A stretch of 64,000 bases of DNA, from NCBI RefSeq assembly GCF_025965415.1, contig NZ_JAOPWY010000167.1, positions 1 to 64,000 on the forward strand, written 5' to 3'. A program made the position numbers and the translations under genes. Within the stretch, counting starts at the first letter, position 1, and every line of letters begins with the position of its first letter. The notes beneath the pieces were generated by a model. It saw nothing but the letters and a program-made list of their open reading frames with translations. It searched no databases and was not told where the DNA came from. Shown piece after piece: positions 33,435 through 41,994 of the stretch. The stretch comes from Nocardioides sp. (GTDB lineage: Bacteria; Actinomycetota; Actinomycetes; Propionibacteriales; Nocardioidaceae).

Positions 33435-34280
33435 ATGGACCAGACGGAGATCTTCGAGGCCGAACGGCCGCGACTGCTGGGCATCGCGACGCGGGTGCTG
33501 GCCGACCATGCGGAGGCCGAGGACGTGGTCCAGCAGGCCTGGCTGCGGCTGGACCGCGCGGTGTCGCGGGACGCGACCGAGATCGACAACCTGCCGGCCT
33601 GGCTGACGACGGTGACCACCCGGTTGTGCCTGGACCGTCTCCGGTCGCGGACGCCGGTGCCGGTCGAGGAGGTGGAGCTCGCGGGGACCGCGCCCGACCC
33701 GGCCGACGACGTGGCGCTCGCCGACACGGTGGGCATCGCACTGCAGGCGGTGATCGACCGGCTGTCGCCGCGCGAGCGGGTGGCCTTCGTGCTGCACGAC
33801 AGCTTCGGCTTCGAGTTCGGCACGATCGCCGCCGTCCTCGACACCACTCCCGCCGCGGCGCGCAAGCTCGCCTCCCGCGCGAGGGCCAAGGTCGCGCAGC
33901 CGGCGGCCCAGGACACGCTCGCGGACTGGGAGGTCGTCGACGCGTTCATGGCGGCCGCCCGCGAGGGCGACTTCGAGCGGCTGCTCCAGCTGCTCGCCCC
34001 GGACGCCGTCGTCGGGGCCGACGAGGCGGCGGTGCTCAGCGGCACGCCGGCCTCGATCGAGGGTCAGGGCGAGGTCGCGGCCTTCTTCAACGGCAGCGCC
34101 CACTCGGCGCTCGCGGTCTTCGTCGGCGACCGGCCGGCGGCGGCGTGGTACCTCCGCGGCGAGGCCAAGGTCGTCTTCGACTTCGCGGTCGCCGGGGGCA
34201 GGGTCGCGGGCATCACCTTCCGTGCGGAGCCCGCCGTCCTCGCCCAGGTCGTACGCCGCTCCGGTGGCGAGCGCGCCTGA
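33435..34280 (+). CDS. sigJ: ECF sigma factor, SigJ-like (SnoaL-tailed)
   Basis: 281 residues. Sigma70 region 2 (about 1-75: ERPRLLGIATRVLADHAEAEDVVQQAWLRLDR) and region 4 (about 105-155: IDRLSPRERVAFVLHDSFGFEFGTIAAVL). The C-terminal NTF2/SnoaL-like domain (about 165-275) replaces a separate anti-sigma factor in this ECF group and modulates activity in cis. ATG with purine-rich GGAGAGGG upstream. No partner anti-sigma gene nearby, as expected. The symbol follows mycobacterial SigJ; orthology is not proven. Confidence 0.88.
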   Translation: MDQTEIFEAERPRLLGIATRVLADHAEAEDVVQQAWLRLDRAVSRDATEIDNLPAWLTTVTTRLCLDRLRSRTPVPVEEVELAGTAPDPADDVALADTVGIALQAVIDRLSPRERVAFVLHDSFGFEFGTIAAVLDTTPAAARKLASRARAKVAQPAAQDTLADWEVVDAFMAAAREGDFERLLQLLAPDAVVGADEAAVLSGTPASIEGQGEVAAFFNGSAHSALAVFVGDRPAAAWYLRGEAKVVFDFAVAGGRVAGITFRAEPAVLAQVVRRSGGERA

Positions 34281-34298
34281 GCCACGCGGTGGCCCTCG

Positions 34299-34916
34299 TC
34301 ATCGCGTGCGGTCGAGGACCGCGACGAGGGGCGCCGGCACCGCGTCCACCGGCAGGGCCTCCACCAGCCACCCGGCGTACCGGGTCTTGCGGTGCGAGCC
34401 CGCACCGAGGAAGCGGCGCAGCTGCGCGGCGAAGTCGCGGGCGCGCCAGTCGGGCTGCTGCTGCAGGGTGCGGAACGACGTGAGGTCGCCGTGCGCGGCG
34501 AGGACGGACTCGGCGAGGTCGTGGCCCGCGGCGCGGATCACCTCGTCCTCGAGGTCCCGCACGCAGACGAAGAACCCCAGCGCGGCCAGGTCGTCACGGT
34601 CGCGTGGCCTGCCGAGGCCGGCCCGCGCCAGGTGGCGGCGGAGGTAGTCCTCCTCGGCCTCGTCGCAGAGCCCGACGAGGTGCAGCGCGGCGCCGCGCGG
34701 ACCCAGGGTCCTGAGGTGGTGGGGCATCGCGTGCGCGCCGCCGCACGGCACGATCACGACACCCTCGGCGTCGAGGTCGCGGCCCTGACGCTCGGCGAGC
34801 GCCTCCAGCGCCGCCTGGTCGCTGATCCCCTCGACGAGCACTGCCGTGCGCGCCTCGGCGATGCGCGCCAGGGCGGCGGCCGTCGCGCGCTGCGGCGCAC
34901 CCGATCCGCCCTCCAC
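34299..34916 (-). CDS. Stand-alone TOPRIM-domain protein (OLD-nuclease-like)
   Basis: 205 residues. The N-terminal half is a TOPRIM fold: conserved Glu in VLVEGISDQAALEAL (about 26-40), then VVIVPCGGAH and VGLCDEAEEDY with the acidic pair. The rest is helical. This resembles the TOPRIM part of OLD-family ATP-dependent nucleases without the ATPase half. It may be a nuclease or DNA-repair accessory protein. GTG start at 34916. Convergent with sigJ. Confidence 0.72.
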   Translation of the reverse strand: MEGGSGAPQRATAAALARIAEARTAVLVEGISDQAALEALAERQGRDLDAEGVVIVPCGGAHAMPHHLRTLGPRGAALHLVGLCDEAEEDYLRRHLARAGLGRPRDRDDLAALGFFVCVRDLEDEVIRAAGHDLAESVLAAHGDLTSFRTLQQQPDWRARDFAAQLRRFLGAGSHRKTRYAGWLVEALPVDAVPAPLVAVLDRTR

Positions 34917-35018
34917 CCCGACCCCTTCCGCCCCGCTGTGTCACACCTGGTGCTCGCCGATCGTCATCATCGTGAGGGCACGGACAGGCCCCACGCCACC
35001 CCGACGAAAGGACGACCC

Positions 35019-35255
35019 GTGAAGACCATGACCTGCCGACAGCTCGGTGGCCCCTGCGACCTCGAGCACCGCGGTGAGACCCACGACGACGTCATCAACG
35101 CCCAGGACCAGCACCTCAAGCAGGCGGAGAAGGACGGCGACGCCACGCACCAGGCCGCGCGCGACGAGATGAAGGGTCGCTGGCGGCACCCGAAGAAGTC
35201 GCTCGGGTGGTACCGCGACATGAAGGCCGCCTTCGCCGCGCTCCCCGAGAGCTGA
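35019..35255 (+). CDS. DUF1059-like small protein
   Basis: 78 residues, MTCRQLGGPCDLEHRGETHDDVINAQDQHLK at the start. The MTCR..GG.CD pattern with a later helix is that of the DUF1059 family. Two cysteines might bind a metal. The second half (HPKKSLGWYRDMKAAFAAL) is basic and helical. GTG start with GAAAGGA 7 bases upstream. Function unknown. Confidence 0.8.
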   Translation: MKTMTCRQLGGPCDLEHRGETHDDVINAQDQHLKQAEKDGDATHQAARDEMKGRWRHPKKSLGWYRDMKAAFAALPES

Positions 35256-35273
35256 CGCTCGCGTGGACGGGGG

Positions 35274-35588
35274 TCAGCCGGTGCGCCGGTCGGCCAGCAG
35301 CCAGGCGGCTCCGGCGCTGACCGCGGTCACCCCGAGCACCGACGGCCAGGTGCCGACCTTCGTCGCCAGTGGGTGCGAGACCCCCATCGCGGTCCAGTAG
35401 GCCGCGGAGAGCCCGGCCACCAGCGGCGCGCCGCCGACGGCGTACCACTGCCGCGCCGCCATCACGTTGGCGCCGAGCATCGCGGCCCCGCCGAGGGGAC
35501 GTACGCCGGTCTGCTGGGCCAGCGCGAAGCCGCCGACGAGGCCGGCGGCGAGCAGGGGAGCGGTGGGGATGCGGGTCACGTCGGGCAC
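35274..35588 (-). CDS. Small membrane protein, unknown
   Basis: 104 residues, rich in Ala/Gly, with three or four hydrophobic segments and no recognisable motif. GTG start with TAGGCT 6 bases upstream and no ribosome site, a typical leaderless layout in this region. Faces the DUF664 gene across a 99-base divergent promoter region. Confidence 0.75.
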   Translation of the reverse strand: MPDVTRIPTAPLLAAGLVGGFALAQQTGVRPLGGAAMLGANVMAARQWYAVGGAPLVAGLSAAYWTAMGVSHPLATKVGTWPSVLGVTAVSAGAAWLLADRRTG

Positions 35589-35687
35589 GCGGAAAGCCTA
35601 TCCAGCGGGTCCATGGTCAGATCGGGCCCCTCTCCGGGGTGCGCATGCGGCAGCGGATCGTCCGGTAGCGGGTCTAGCGTCGTCGCC

Positions 35688-36260
35688 ATGGCTGCTGACC
35701 GCACCGACACCTGGGTCCCTCCGCCCTGGGAGCCTCCCCTCGCCGGCACCGAGGCCGAGCACCTGCTCGGGGCGCTGGGGCGGCTCCGCACCACCCTCCG
35801 CTGGAAGGCCGACGGTCTCGACGAGGCCGGGCTGCGCCACCGCATCAGCTCCTCGAACCTCTCGCTCGGCGGACTGCTGCTCCACCTGGCGATGGGCGAG
35901 GACTACTACCTCACGACCAAGCTGCGCGGCGAGGAGCTCGTCGAGCCGTGGCGCTCGCTCGGCCACGACGGCACCGACGAGTGGGAGTTCACCACCGAGA
36001 GCCTCTCCGCGGCGCAGACGTACGACGTCTTCGACGCGGCGGTCCGCCGCAACGAGGCGCGCATCGAGGCCGCGCTCGCCGAGGGCGGGTTGGGCCTGGT
36101 CGCGCACGTCGACGACGGCAACGGCAACCACCCGAGCCTGCGCCGCCTGCTGTGCGACCTGCTCGAGGAGTACGGCCGCCACACCGGCCACGCCGACCTG
36201 CTGCGCGAGGCGGTCGACGGCCGCGTCGGCGAGGACCCGCCGGACGACTGGGCCCCCTGA
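35688..36260 (+). CDS. DinB/DUF664 family protein
   Basis: 190 residues. Intact member of the family whose broken copy lies at 632: LLGALGRLRTTLRWKADGLDEAGL ... LSLGGLLLHLAMGEDYYL ... WEFTTES ... RRLLCDLLEEYGRHTGHADLLREAVDG. Conserved His in LLLHLAMGED and GRHTGHAD are the presumed metal ligands of the DinB four-helix bundle. Some members are mycothiol-dependent enzymes. TAGCGT lies 7 bases before the ATG (leaderless). Confidence 0.9.
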   Translation: MAADRTDTWVPPPWEPPLAGTEAEHLLGALGRLRTTLRWKADGLDEAGLRHRISSSNLSLGGLLLHLAMGEDYYLTTKLRGEELVEPWRSLGHDGTDEWEFTTESLSAAQTYDVFDAAVRRNEARIEAALAEGGLGLVAHVDDGNGNHPSLRRLLCDLLEEYGRHTGHADLLREAVDGRVGEDPPDDWAP

Positions 36261-36267
36261 GTCCGGC

Positions 36268-37200
36268 TCAGGACAGGCCCGACCACGGGTCCTCGCGCCG
36301 CCACAGCGTCGGGAGGTGGAGCGCGACGCCCTGCGCCCGGGCCAGCTCGCCGAGGACCCGCATGGTGACGCCGAGGTCGTCGCCGGCGTGGGGGAGGGCC
36401 CGCAGCGGGAGGTCGAGGCCGCGGAAGAAGTCGTCCCAGTGGGTCAACACCACCCGGCGAGCACCGACGGCCTCGACGGTCTCGGCCCAGTAGGCACGGA
36501 TGTAGCCCTCGTCCATCACCCCGAGCTGACCGATGCCGAGGTAGGCCACCTCGGCCCGTCGTCCGGCCAGGGCGCCCTCGACGAAACCGGCGCTGCCCTG
36601 CAGCAACGCCGTACGGCCGCTGGCGTGCTCGACGAGGATCGACCAGGCCTGGCCGCACCGGTAGGCACCCGTCCTCACCGGCGGCACCACCGGCTCGTCG
36701 ATGGTGCCCGGGAAGCGGTCGGGCGGGCAGTGCGAGGACTCGACGTGGGTGAGGGTGAAGGCCCCGAAGGCCTGCGGCCGGCCCGGGGTCACGAGGGCGA
36801 TGCGGGTCGGGTCCAGCCCGGCGCCGCGACCGACGTTGGCCGCCGACTCCCCGCCGACGAGCACCGCCCCCGTCTGCGCGGCGACGACGGCCGAGTCCAT
36901 GACGTGGTCGAAGTGGGTGTGGACCGGCGCGACGGCATCGAGGCGACGTCCGCCCGGCCCGAACCCGAGCCGGTCGAGCGCGGCATCGATCCTGGCGGCG
37001 TCTGGGGCGAGCCGCCCCAGGAGCACGGTCGGGAGGGACGGCCGGGAGAAGAAGCCGTCGGTCATCACGGCGCTCTCGCCGTCGTCGACCAGCAGGCTCG
37101 CGACCCCGAGGAACGTCACCGCGAGACCGCCGTCGGCGGCGGGCACGTCGAAGCGGTCGGCGTACTGCTGCAGGTCGGGGCGGCCGAGCTTGAGTCGCAT
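36268..37200 (-). CDS. MBL-fold metallo-hydrolase
   Basis: 310 residues. The metallo-beta-lactamase motif is HTHFDHVMD (about 93-101), with later ligands in ESSHCPP and VLTHWDDFF. Related to the UlaG/NAPE-PLD-like branch of phosphodiesterases and lactonases. No signal peptide. TAGGCT lies 7 bases upstream of the ATG (leaderless). The residues PDRFPGTIDEPVVPPV may form a substrate loop. Substrate unknown. Confidence 0.87.
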   Translation of the reverse strand: MRLKLGRPDLQQYADRFDVPAADGGLAVTFLGVASLLVDDGESAVMTDGFFSRPSLPTVLLGRLAPDAARIDAALDRLGFGPGGRRLDAVAPVHTHFDHVMDSAVVAAQTGAVLVGGESAANVGRGAGLDPTRIALVTPGRPQAFGAFTLTHVESSHCPPDRFPGTIDEPVVPPVRTGAYRCGQAWSILVEHASGRTALLQGSAGFVEGALAGRRAEVAYLGIGQLGVMDEGYIRAYWAETVEAVGARRVVLTHWDDFFRGLDLPLRALPHAGDDLGVTMRVLGELARAQGVALHLPTLWRREDPWSGLS

Positions 37201-37286
37201 GCGCGACAGCCTAGGGAGACCGCGCGGTTTGCCGGGTGCCGCAGAAGGGCATCCACAGGGCATGTCGACCTGCCAGGGTGGGTGCG

Positions 37287-37654
37287 TGAGGTCGGACCGT
37301 GGTGTGCTCGCCGCGGCGCTGCTGGCGCTCTCCGCGTGCTCGTCGGGCGACCCGACGGACCCCGCCACCGGTGGGGCCGGCGCCCAGGGCAAGGTCCGGA
37401 CCTTCGACAAGCCCGGTGGGTGACGTGCCTGGTCCGGAGGGCTTCGCCTACGAGGTGCGCGGCGGCGAGGTCGTGATCAGCCACACGGCCGTCGTGCGAC
37501 GGTGCTGCGCGGGAGTGCTGCCCACCGCTTCCTCGCCGACGTCGAGGACGGCGACGAGGCAGACGGGCAGGAGCTGATGGCGCGCGTCACCGGCAACTAC
37601 CGCCGCGGCAACGAGCGGACGGCGAAGAACCACCCGCGCAACGCGGGTCGCTGA
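37287..37654 (+). pseudogene. Frameshifted small lipoprotein gene
   Basis: A GTG at 37287 starts a lipoprotein signal (LLALSAC) and runs to KVRTFDKPGG before a stop at 37421. The homologous reading continues in a second frame (VPGPEGFAYEVRGGEVVISH, about 37423-37485) and then a third (VLRGSAAHRFLADVEDGDEADGQELMARVTGNYRRGNERTAKNHPRNAGR, ending at 37654). The last block resembles a small actinobacterial protein family ending in TGNYRRGNERT..HPRN. At least two frameshifts, so broken unless they are sequencing errors. Confidence 0.65.
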
Positions 37655-37658
37655 CCAC

Positions 37659-37868
37659 CTACTTCGACGGCTCCGGGGTGTCGACGTCGGCGCACTTCAC
37701 CTTGGGGTTGATCCCGGTGTAGTTGAGGGGTCCCGCCACGATGTTGAGCGCGATGTCGCTCGCCTCGGAACAGTTGGTGTCCGTGTCGTCGAAGTAGCCG
37801 CGCTGGAAGGCGGCGAAGGCGCCGATCACCAGCCAGATCACCAGCACGATGCCGATCAGTCGTCCCAT
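37659..37868 (-). CDS. Small single-pass membrane protein
   Basis: 69 residues. An N-terminal transmembrane helix (about 4-22) is followed by a hydrophilic domain with two Cys residues (TNCSEAS, VKCADVD) that could form a disulfide outside the membrane. AGGAGG precedes the ATG at 37868. The pattern GYFDDTDTNCS...NIVAGPLNY recurs in my memory of actinobacterial hypothetical proteins; no function is known. Confidence 0.78.
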   Translation of the reverse strand: MGRLIGIVLVIWLVIGAFAAFQRGYFDDTDTNCSEASDIALNIVAGPLNYTGINPKVKCADVDTPEPSK

Positions 37869-37974
37869 GGAGGGCCTCCTCGTGTCGTCCGGCCGGGTGG
37901 CCAGTGTTCGATCATGCGCACGTTCAGACCGCCGCTGCCACCCACCCAGGGGTGTCCGGCCCTAGTCTCGGCCC

Positions 37975-38352
37975 ATGACGATCTTCGCTGTCGGGTTCGC
38001 GGTGCTGGCCGCGGCGCTGCACGTCTACATCTTCGTGCTCGAGTCCTTCCGCTGGACCGAACCGTCGACGCGCAAGACCTTCGGGGTCTCCGAGGCGGAT
38101 GCCCGGGTGCTGGCGCCGATGGCCTACAACCAGGGCTTCTACAACCTCTTCCTGGCCATCGTCACCCTCGTCGGCGTCGCGATGCTCAGGACCGAGCACG
38201 TCGGCGGCTCGGCGCTGGCCCTGGCCGGCACCGGCTCGATGCTCGCCGCCGCGATCGTCCTGGTCACCCACGACCGCACCATGGTCCGCGCCGCCCTGAC
38301 CCAGGGGACGCTGCCCGCGCTCGCGGTACTGTTCCTGCTGCTGGAGCTCTGA
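37975..38352 (+). CDS. DUF1304 family membrane protein
   Basis: 125 residues, four predicted membrane helices. Family signature: HVYIFVLESFRWTEPSTRKTFG (about 16-37) and YNQGFYNLFLAI (about 51-62). Small membrane proteins of unknown role, common in many bacteria. TAGTCT 6 bases before the ATG indicates a leaderless message. Confidence 0.9.
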   Translation: MTIFAVGFAVLAAALHVYIFVLESFRWTEPSTRKTFGVSEADARVLAPMAYNQGFYNLFLAIVTLVGVAMLRTEHVGGSALALAGTGSMLAAAIVLVTHDRTMVRAALTQGTLPALAVLFLLLEL

Positions 38353-38371
38353 CCCGAGGGCGCCGACCCCG

Positions 38372-40030
38372 CTAGGCGAGGTAGGTGTGCACCTGGGAGA
38401 CCACGGACGCGCCCTCACCGGTGGCGGAGGCGACCCGCTTCATCGAGCCCGAGCGGATGTCGCCGATCGCGAAGATGCCGGGCAGGGTCGTGGCCAGGTC
38501 GACCGGTGGCAGGTCGTCGGCCCAGTGCTCGCGCGGGATGTCGCGGCCGGTGAGGACGAAGCCGTTGGTGTCGAGCACCACCGACTCGGGGAGCCAGCCG
38601 CACTCGGGCACGGCCCCGAGGAGGAGGAAGAGGCCGCGCGCCTCGACCCGCTCGTGCGTGCCGCTGCCCACGTCCTCCATGTCGAGCCACGCCAGGTGCC
38701 CGACGTCGTCCGGGCCGCCGTCGACGACCCGCGTCGAGCCGCGCACGGTGATCCGCGGGTTCCACTCGATCTCGTTGATGAGGTACGACGACATGGTGGC
38801 GGTCAGGTCCGGTCGGCGTACGACGAGGGTGACGCTGCTCGCGAAGCGGGCGGCGTGGACGGCGGCCTGCCCGGCGGAGTTGCCGCCGCCCACGATGACC
38901 ACGTGGTCGCCGGCGAGCTCGCGCGCGGCGGCCATCGCGGCGCCGTAGTAGACGCCGCGGCCGACCAGCTCCTCGAGCGAGTCGACGCCGAGGCGGCGGT
39001 AGGTGACGCCGGTGGCGACGAGCACGGTCCGGGCGTGCACGTCGCCGCCCTCGGTGTGCACGACGTGGGCCCCACCGTCCGTCGCCGGCGTCACTGCGGT
39101 GGCCGGCCAGCCGGTGAAGAACCGCGTGCCGAACCGCAGCGCCTGGCCGCGGGCCCGCTGGGCGAGCCGCATGCCGGAGATCCCACGAGGGAAGCCGAGG
39201 TAGTTGCGGATCATCGAGCTGGTGCCCGCCTGGCCGCCGATGGCCTCGGCCTCGAGGCAGACGGTCGAGAGGCCCTCGCTGGAGGCGTACACGCTGGCGG
39301 CGAGACCGGCCGGACCGGCGCCGACCACGAGCAGGTCGACCACCTCGTCGAGCTCGATGTCGTCGGGCCGGCCGTAGAGCTGGTGGGCGAGCGCCCGCAC
39401 GCTCGGGCAGTGGCCGCACCACCCGACGAGCGAGGACACCACCGGCCATCGCCCCTCGTCCTCGGGGCAGTTCTCCATGACCGCGCGGCCGATCTCGCTG
39501 TCGGGGTGGTGCACGCCGGCCGGCAGGCCCACCCGGCTCAGGTAGTCGAGCAGCTCGCGGGTCAGCGCGTCCTTCTCAGGGGTGATGATCCGGACGTTCT
39601 CGACCACGGGGGTCGCGACGGTCGCGTTCCACTCGTTGAGCATCTCGCCGACGGCGCCGTGGAACTCCTCGTCGCGCGGACCCTGCGGCATCAGGAGCAG
39701 GGCGTCGACCTTGCCCGCGGCGACCGCGTGTCGGAAGGTCTGGTTGTCCTCGCGGAAACGGCTGATGTGCGACACGATCAGTCGCCGTGCCGTCGGCACG
39801 ACCTTCCGGGTGCCGCCGATCAGCGCGTAGAGCTTGTCCTGGTCGTGGTCGCTGTCGATGACGAACAGCGCGACCTGGTGGCCCGAGCCCATGAGGTCCT
39901 TGGCGGTGGCCTTGGCGGTGACCTCGTCGCCGACCAGGCGGACGTCGTACTCACGCTCGTAGCGCGCGAACGCCTCGCCCAGCTCGACGGCGTGGTGCGC
40001 GGAGGCGATGACGATCGCAGGCGCTCCCAT
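38372..40030 (-). CDS. Receiver-like / thioredoxin-reductase-type flavoprotein fusion
   Basis: 552 residues. The N-terminal domain (about 1-130) has a response-regulator-like layout with FVIDSDHDQDK in the phospho-acceptor position. A thioredoxin/glutaredoxin-like segment follows (about 145-235). The pyridine nucleotide-disulfide reductase domain begins at LLVVGAGPAGLAASVYASSEGL (about 236) and has the NADPH motif VIVGGGNSAGQAAVHAAR. The usual CATC redox pair of TrxR is missing (GVYYGA instead), but WCGHC is present just before the flavin domain. TAGGCT 6 bases before the ATG. Likely a redox sensor or peroxide/disulfide enzyme. Confidence 0.85.
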   Translation of the reverse strand: MGAPAIVIASAHHAVELGEAFARYEREYDVRLVGDEVTAKATAKDLMGSGHQVALFVIDSDHDQDKLYALIGGTRKVVPTARRLIVSHISRFREDNQTFRHAVAAGKVDALLLMPQGPRDEEFHGAVGEMLNEWNATVATPVVENVRIITPEKDALTRELLDYLSRVGLPAGVHHPDSEIGRAVMENCPEDEGRWPVVSSLVGWCGHCPSVRALAHQLYGRPDDIELDEVVDLLVVGAGPAGLAASVYASSEGLSTVCLEAEAIGGQAGTSSMIRNYLGFPRGISGMRLAQRARGQALRFGTRFFTGWPATAVTPATDGGAHVVHTEGGDVHARTVLVATGVTYRRLGVDSLEELVGRGVYYGAAMAAARELAGDHVVIVGGGNSAGQAAVHAARFASSVTLVVRRPDLTATMSSYLINEIEWNPRITVRGSTRVVDGGPDDVGHLAWLDMEDVGSGTHERVEARGLFLLLGAVPECGWLPESVVLDTNGFVLTGRDIPREHWADDLPPVDLATTLPGIFAIGDIRSGSMKRVASATGEGASVVSQVHTYLA

Positions 40031-40102
40031 GTCACGAGCCTAGTCGTGCGCGAGGAACGAGCGCAGGCGTGGCGAGGGAGGTCGAGCAAGCCCGGTCCGG
40101 GC

Positions 40103-41947
40103 TCAGCCGGTGAGGTTGTGGACGTAGCACCAGCGCCAGGACTCGTCGGGCTCCGCGGACTGCATGACCGGGTGGAGGGTCTCGTGGAAGTGCGCGGTGG
40201 CGTGCTTGCCGACCGAGGAGTCGCAGCAGCCGACGTGGCCGCACGCCAGGCACTGCCGCAGCGACACCCATCGGGTGCCGTCGGCCAGGCACCGCGCGCA
40301 GGACGGGTCGGCGACCGTCTCGATCGCCGGGTAGGCCTCGAGGTCGTCGCACTGGCGACCGCCGGCGAGCGACAGGGACCCGATGCGAACGCGCTCCGGG
40401 GCGTCGGTGCCGGCATCGAGCATCGACTCCTCGATGTCGAGCATCCCGAGCACCTGGCTGACCACATCGGACGGCACCTTGCCCTTGTCGCGGACCAGCA
40501 GCACCTTGGCGCGCTCGGCGTCGATCATCTCCCCGCGGATCCGGGCGTAGAGCTCGGACGGCGTCTCCTCGTCCTCCGCCGTGGCGAGCTGCTCCCAGGC
40601 GGCGAACGAGCGCTGGTCGAGGCGCGACCGGATCTGGTCGGAGACGCCGTGGTGGTCGTCGTACTCCAGCTCCTCGAGCTTGGCGAGACCGGCGTCGGCG
40701 GCCTGCTGGAGGAGCGCGGCCCGGGCCAGCGCGTCCTCGGCCGGGTCGGGTGCGGGCACGTCGAGCAGCCGGGTCAGCAGCGGCAGGGTCAGCCCCTGGA
40801 GGAACAGCGTGCCGGCCACCACGGTGAACGCGACGAGCAGCAGCACCTCGCGGTGCGGGGCGTCGTCGGGGATGACGAAGGCGGCGGCCAGGGTGACCAC
40901 CCCGCGCATCCCGGCCCACCCGATGAGGAAGGTCCACGAGGCCGGCAGCGGGTCGGGGCGCATGCTGCGGAAGAGCCAGGTGAGGAAGACCCAGGCGAGG
41001 CGTACGACGATGACGGTGGCGAGCGTGGCACCGCACACCAGCGCTATGTGTCCGGGCGACAGCGTCGAGTCGGCCACGTCGGCGAGGATCCAGTCGAGCT
41101 GGAGGCCGATGAGCAGGAAGACCGTGTTCTCCAGGATGAAGGCGACGGTGCGCCACGTGATCCGCTCGGTGATCCGCGACTGCGCGCTCTGGATGATCGG
41201 CGCCTTGTGCCCGAGCAGGAGGCCCGCGACCACCACCGAGATCACCCCGGACGCGTGCACCTCCTCGGCGGCGACGAAGGCCGCGAACGGCGTCAGGAAG
41301 GAGATCGCGGTGTCCATCAGCGGGTCGGTGACGCGCGTGCGCAGCCAGGCCACGAGCAGGAAGAAGCCGATGCCGATGGCGACTCCGCCGCCGGCGGCGC
41401 GGAGGAAGTCCACCCCCACCTCGGTCATCGCGACACCGCCGTAGAGGGCGGCGGTGGCCGTGCGGAGCGCGACGAGCGCGGTGGCGTCGTTGAGCAGCGA
41501 CTCGCCCTCGAGGATCGTCACCACCCGTCGCGGCAGCCCGATCTTCCGGGCGACGGCCGTCGCGGCGACCGCGTCCGGCGGCGCGACCACCGCACCGATC
41601 GCGATCGCGGCCGCCCAGCCGATGCCGGGCACCAGCCACTGCACGACCGCGCCCACCGTCAGGGCGGTGAGCACGACCAGGACCACCGAGAGCCGCAGGA
41701 TCGAGCCCCGGTTGGCGTTGAAGTCGACCAGCGACGTCTGGATCGCCGCGGCGTAGAGCAGCGGCGGCAGCAGCCCCAGCAGGACCACCTCGGACTCGAG
41801 GTGGATGGTCGGCACGCCCGGCACGTACGACGCCGCGGCTCCGACCACGATCAGCAGGAGCGGCGCCGGGAAGCGCAGGCGCTCGCTGACGGCGGTGGCG
41901 GCCAGGACGACGGCGGCCATCGAGACGAGCAGCAGGGCGAGCTCCAC
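40103..41947 (-). CDS. CPA1 Na+/H+ antiporter with C-terminal UBP-type zinc finger
   Basis: 614 residues. The antiporter part (about 1-410, some 12 helices) contains APPDAVAATAV and LEGESLLNDATALV, the CPA1 ion-binding and pore motifs. A cytoplasmic helical region (about 415-540) leads to a ubiquitin-hydrolase-type zinc finger (about 548-612) with CARC, CLACGHVGCC, HFHETLH and WCYVH ligands. UBP fingers bind free C-terminal Gly-Gly tails in eukaryotes; in actinobacterial antiporters the partner is unknown. GTG start with GACAAT 6 bases upstream. Confidence 0.9.
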   Translation of the reverse strand: MELALLLVSMAAVVLAATAVSERLRFPAPLLLIVVGAAASYVPGVPTIHLESEVVLLGLLPPLLYAAAIQTSLVDFNANRGSILRLSVVLVVLTALTVGAVVQWLVPGIGWAAAIAIGAVVAPPDAVAATAVARKIGLPRRVVTILEGESLLNDATALVALRTATAALYGGVAMTEVGVDFLRAAGGGVAIGIGFFLLVAWLRTRVTDPLMDTAISFLTPFAAFVAAEEVHASGVISVVVAGLLLGHKAPIIQSAQSRITERITWRTVAFILENTVFLLIGLQLDWILADVADSTLSPGHIALVCGATLATVIVVRLAWVFLTWLFRSMRPDPLPASWTFLIGWAGMRGVVTLAAAFVIPDDAPHREVLLLVAFTVVAGTLFLQGLTLPLLTRLLDVPAPDPAEDALARAALLQQAADAGLAKLEELEYDDHHGVSDQIRSRLDQRSFAAWEQLATAEDEETPSELYARIRGEMIDAERAKVLLVRDKGKVPSDVVSQVLGMLDIEESMLDAGTDAPERVRIGSLSLAGGRQCDDLEAYPAIETVADPSCARCLADGTRWVSLRQCLACGHVGCCDSSVGKHATAHFHETLHPVMQSAEPDESWRWCYVHNLTG

Positions 41948-41994
41948 GCAGTGATTGTCGCGGCTGGCGGTCGATCAGGCCATCGCGTTCACCG

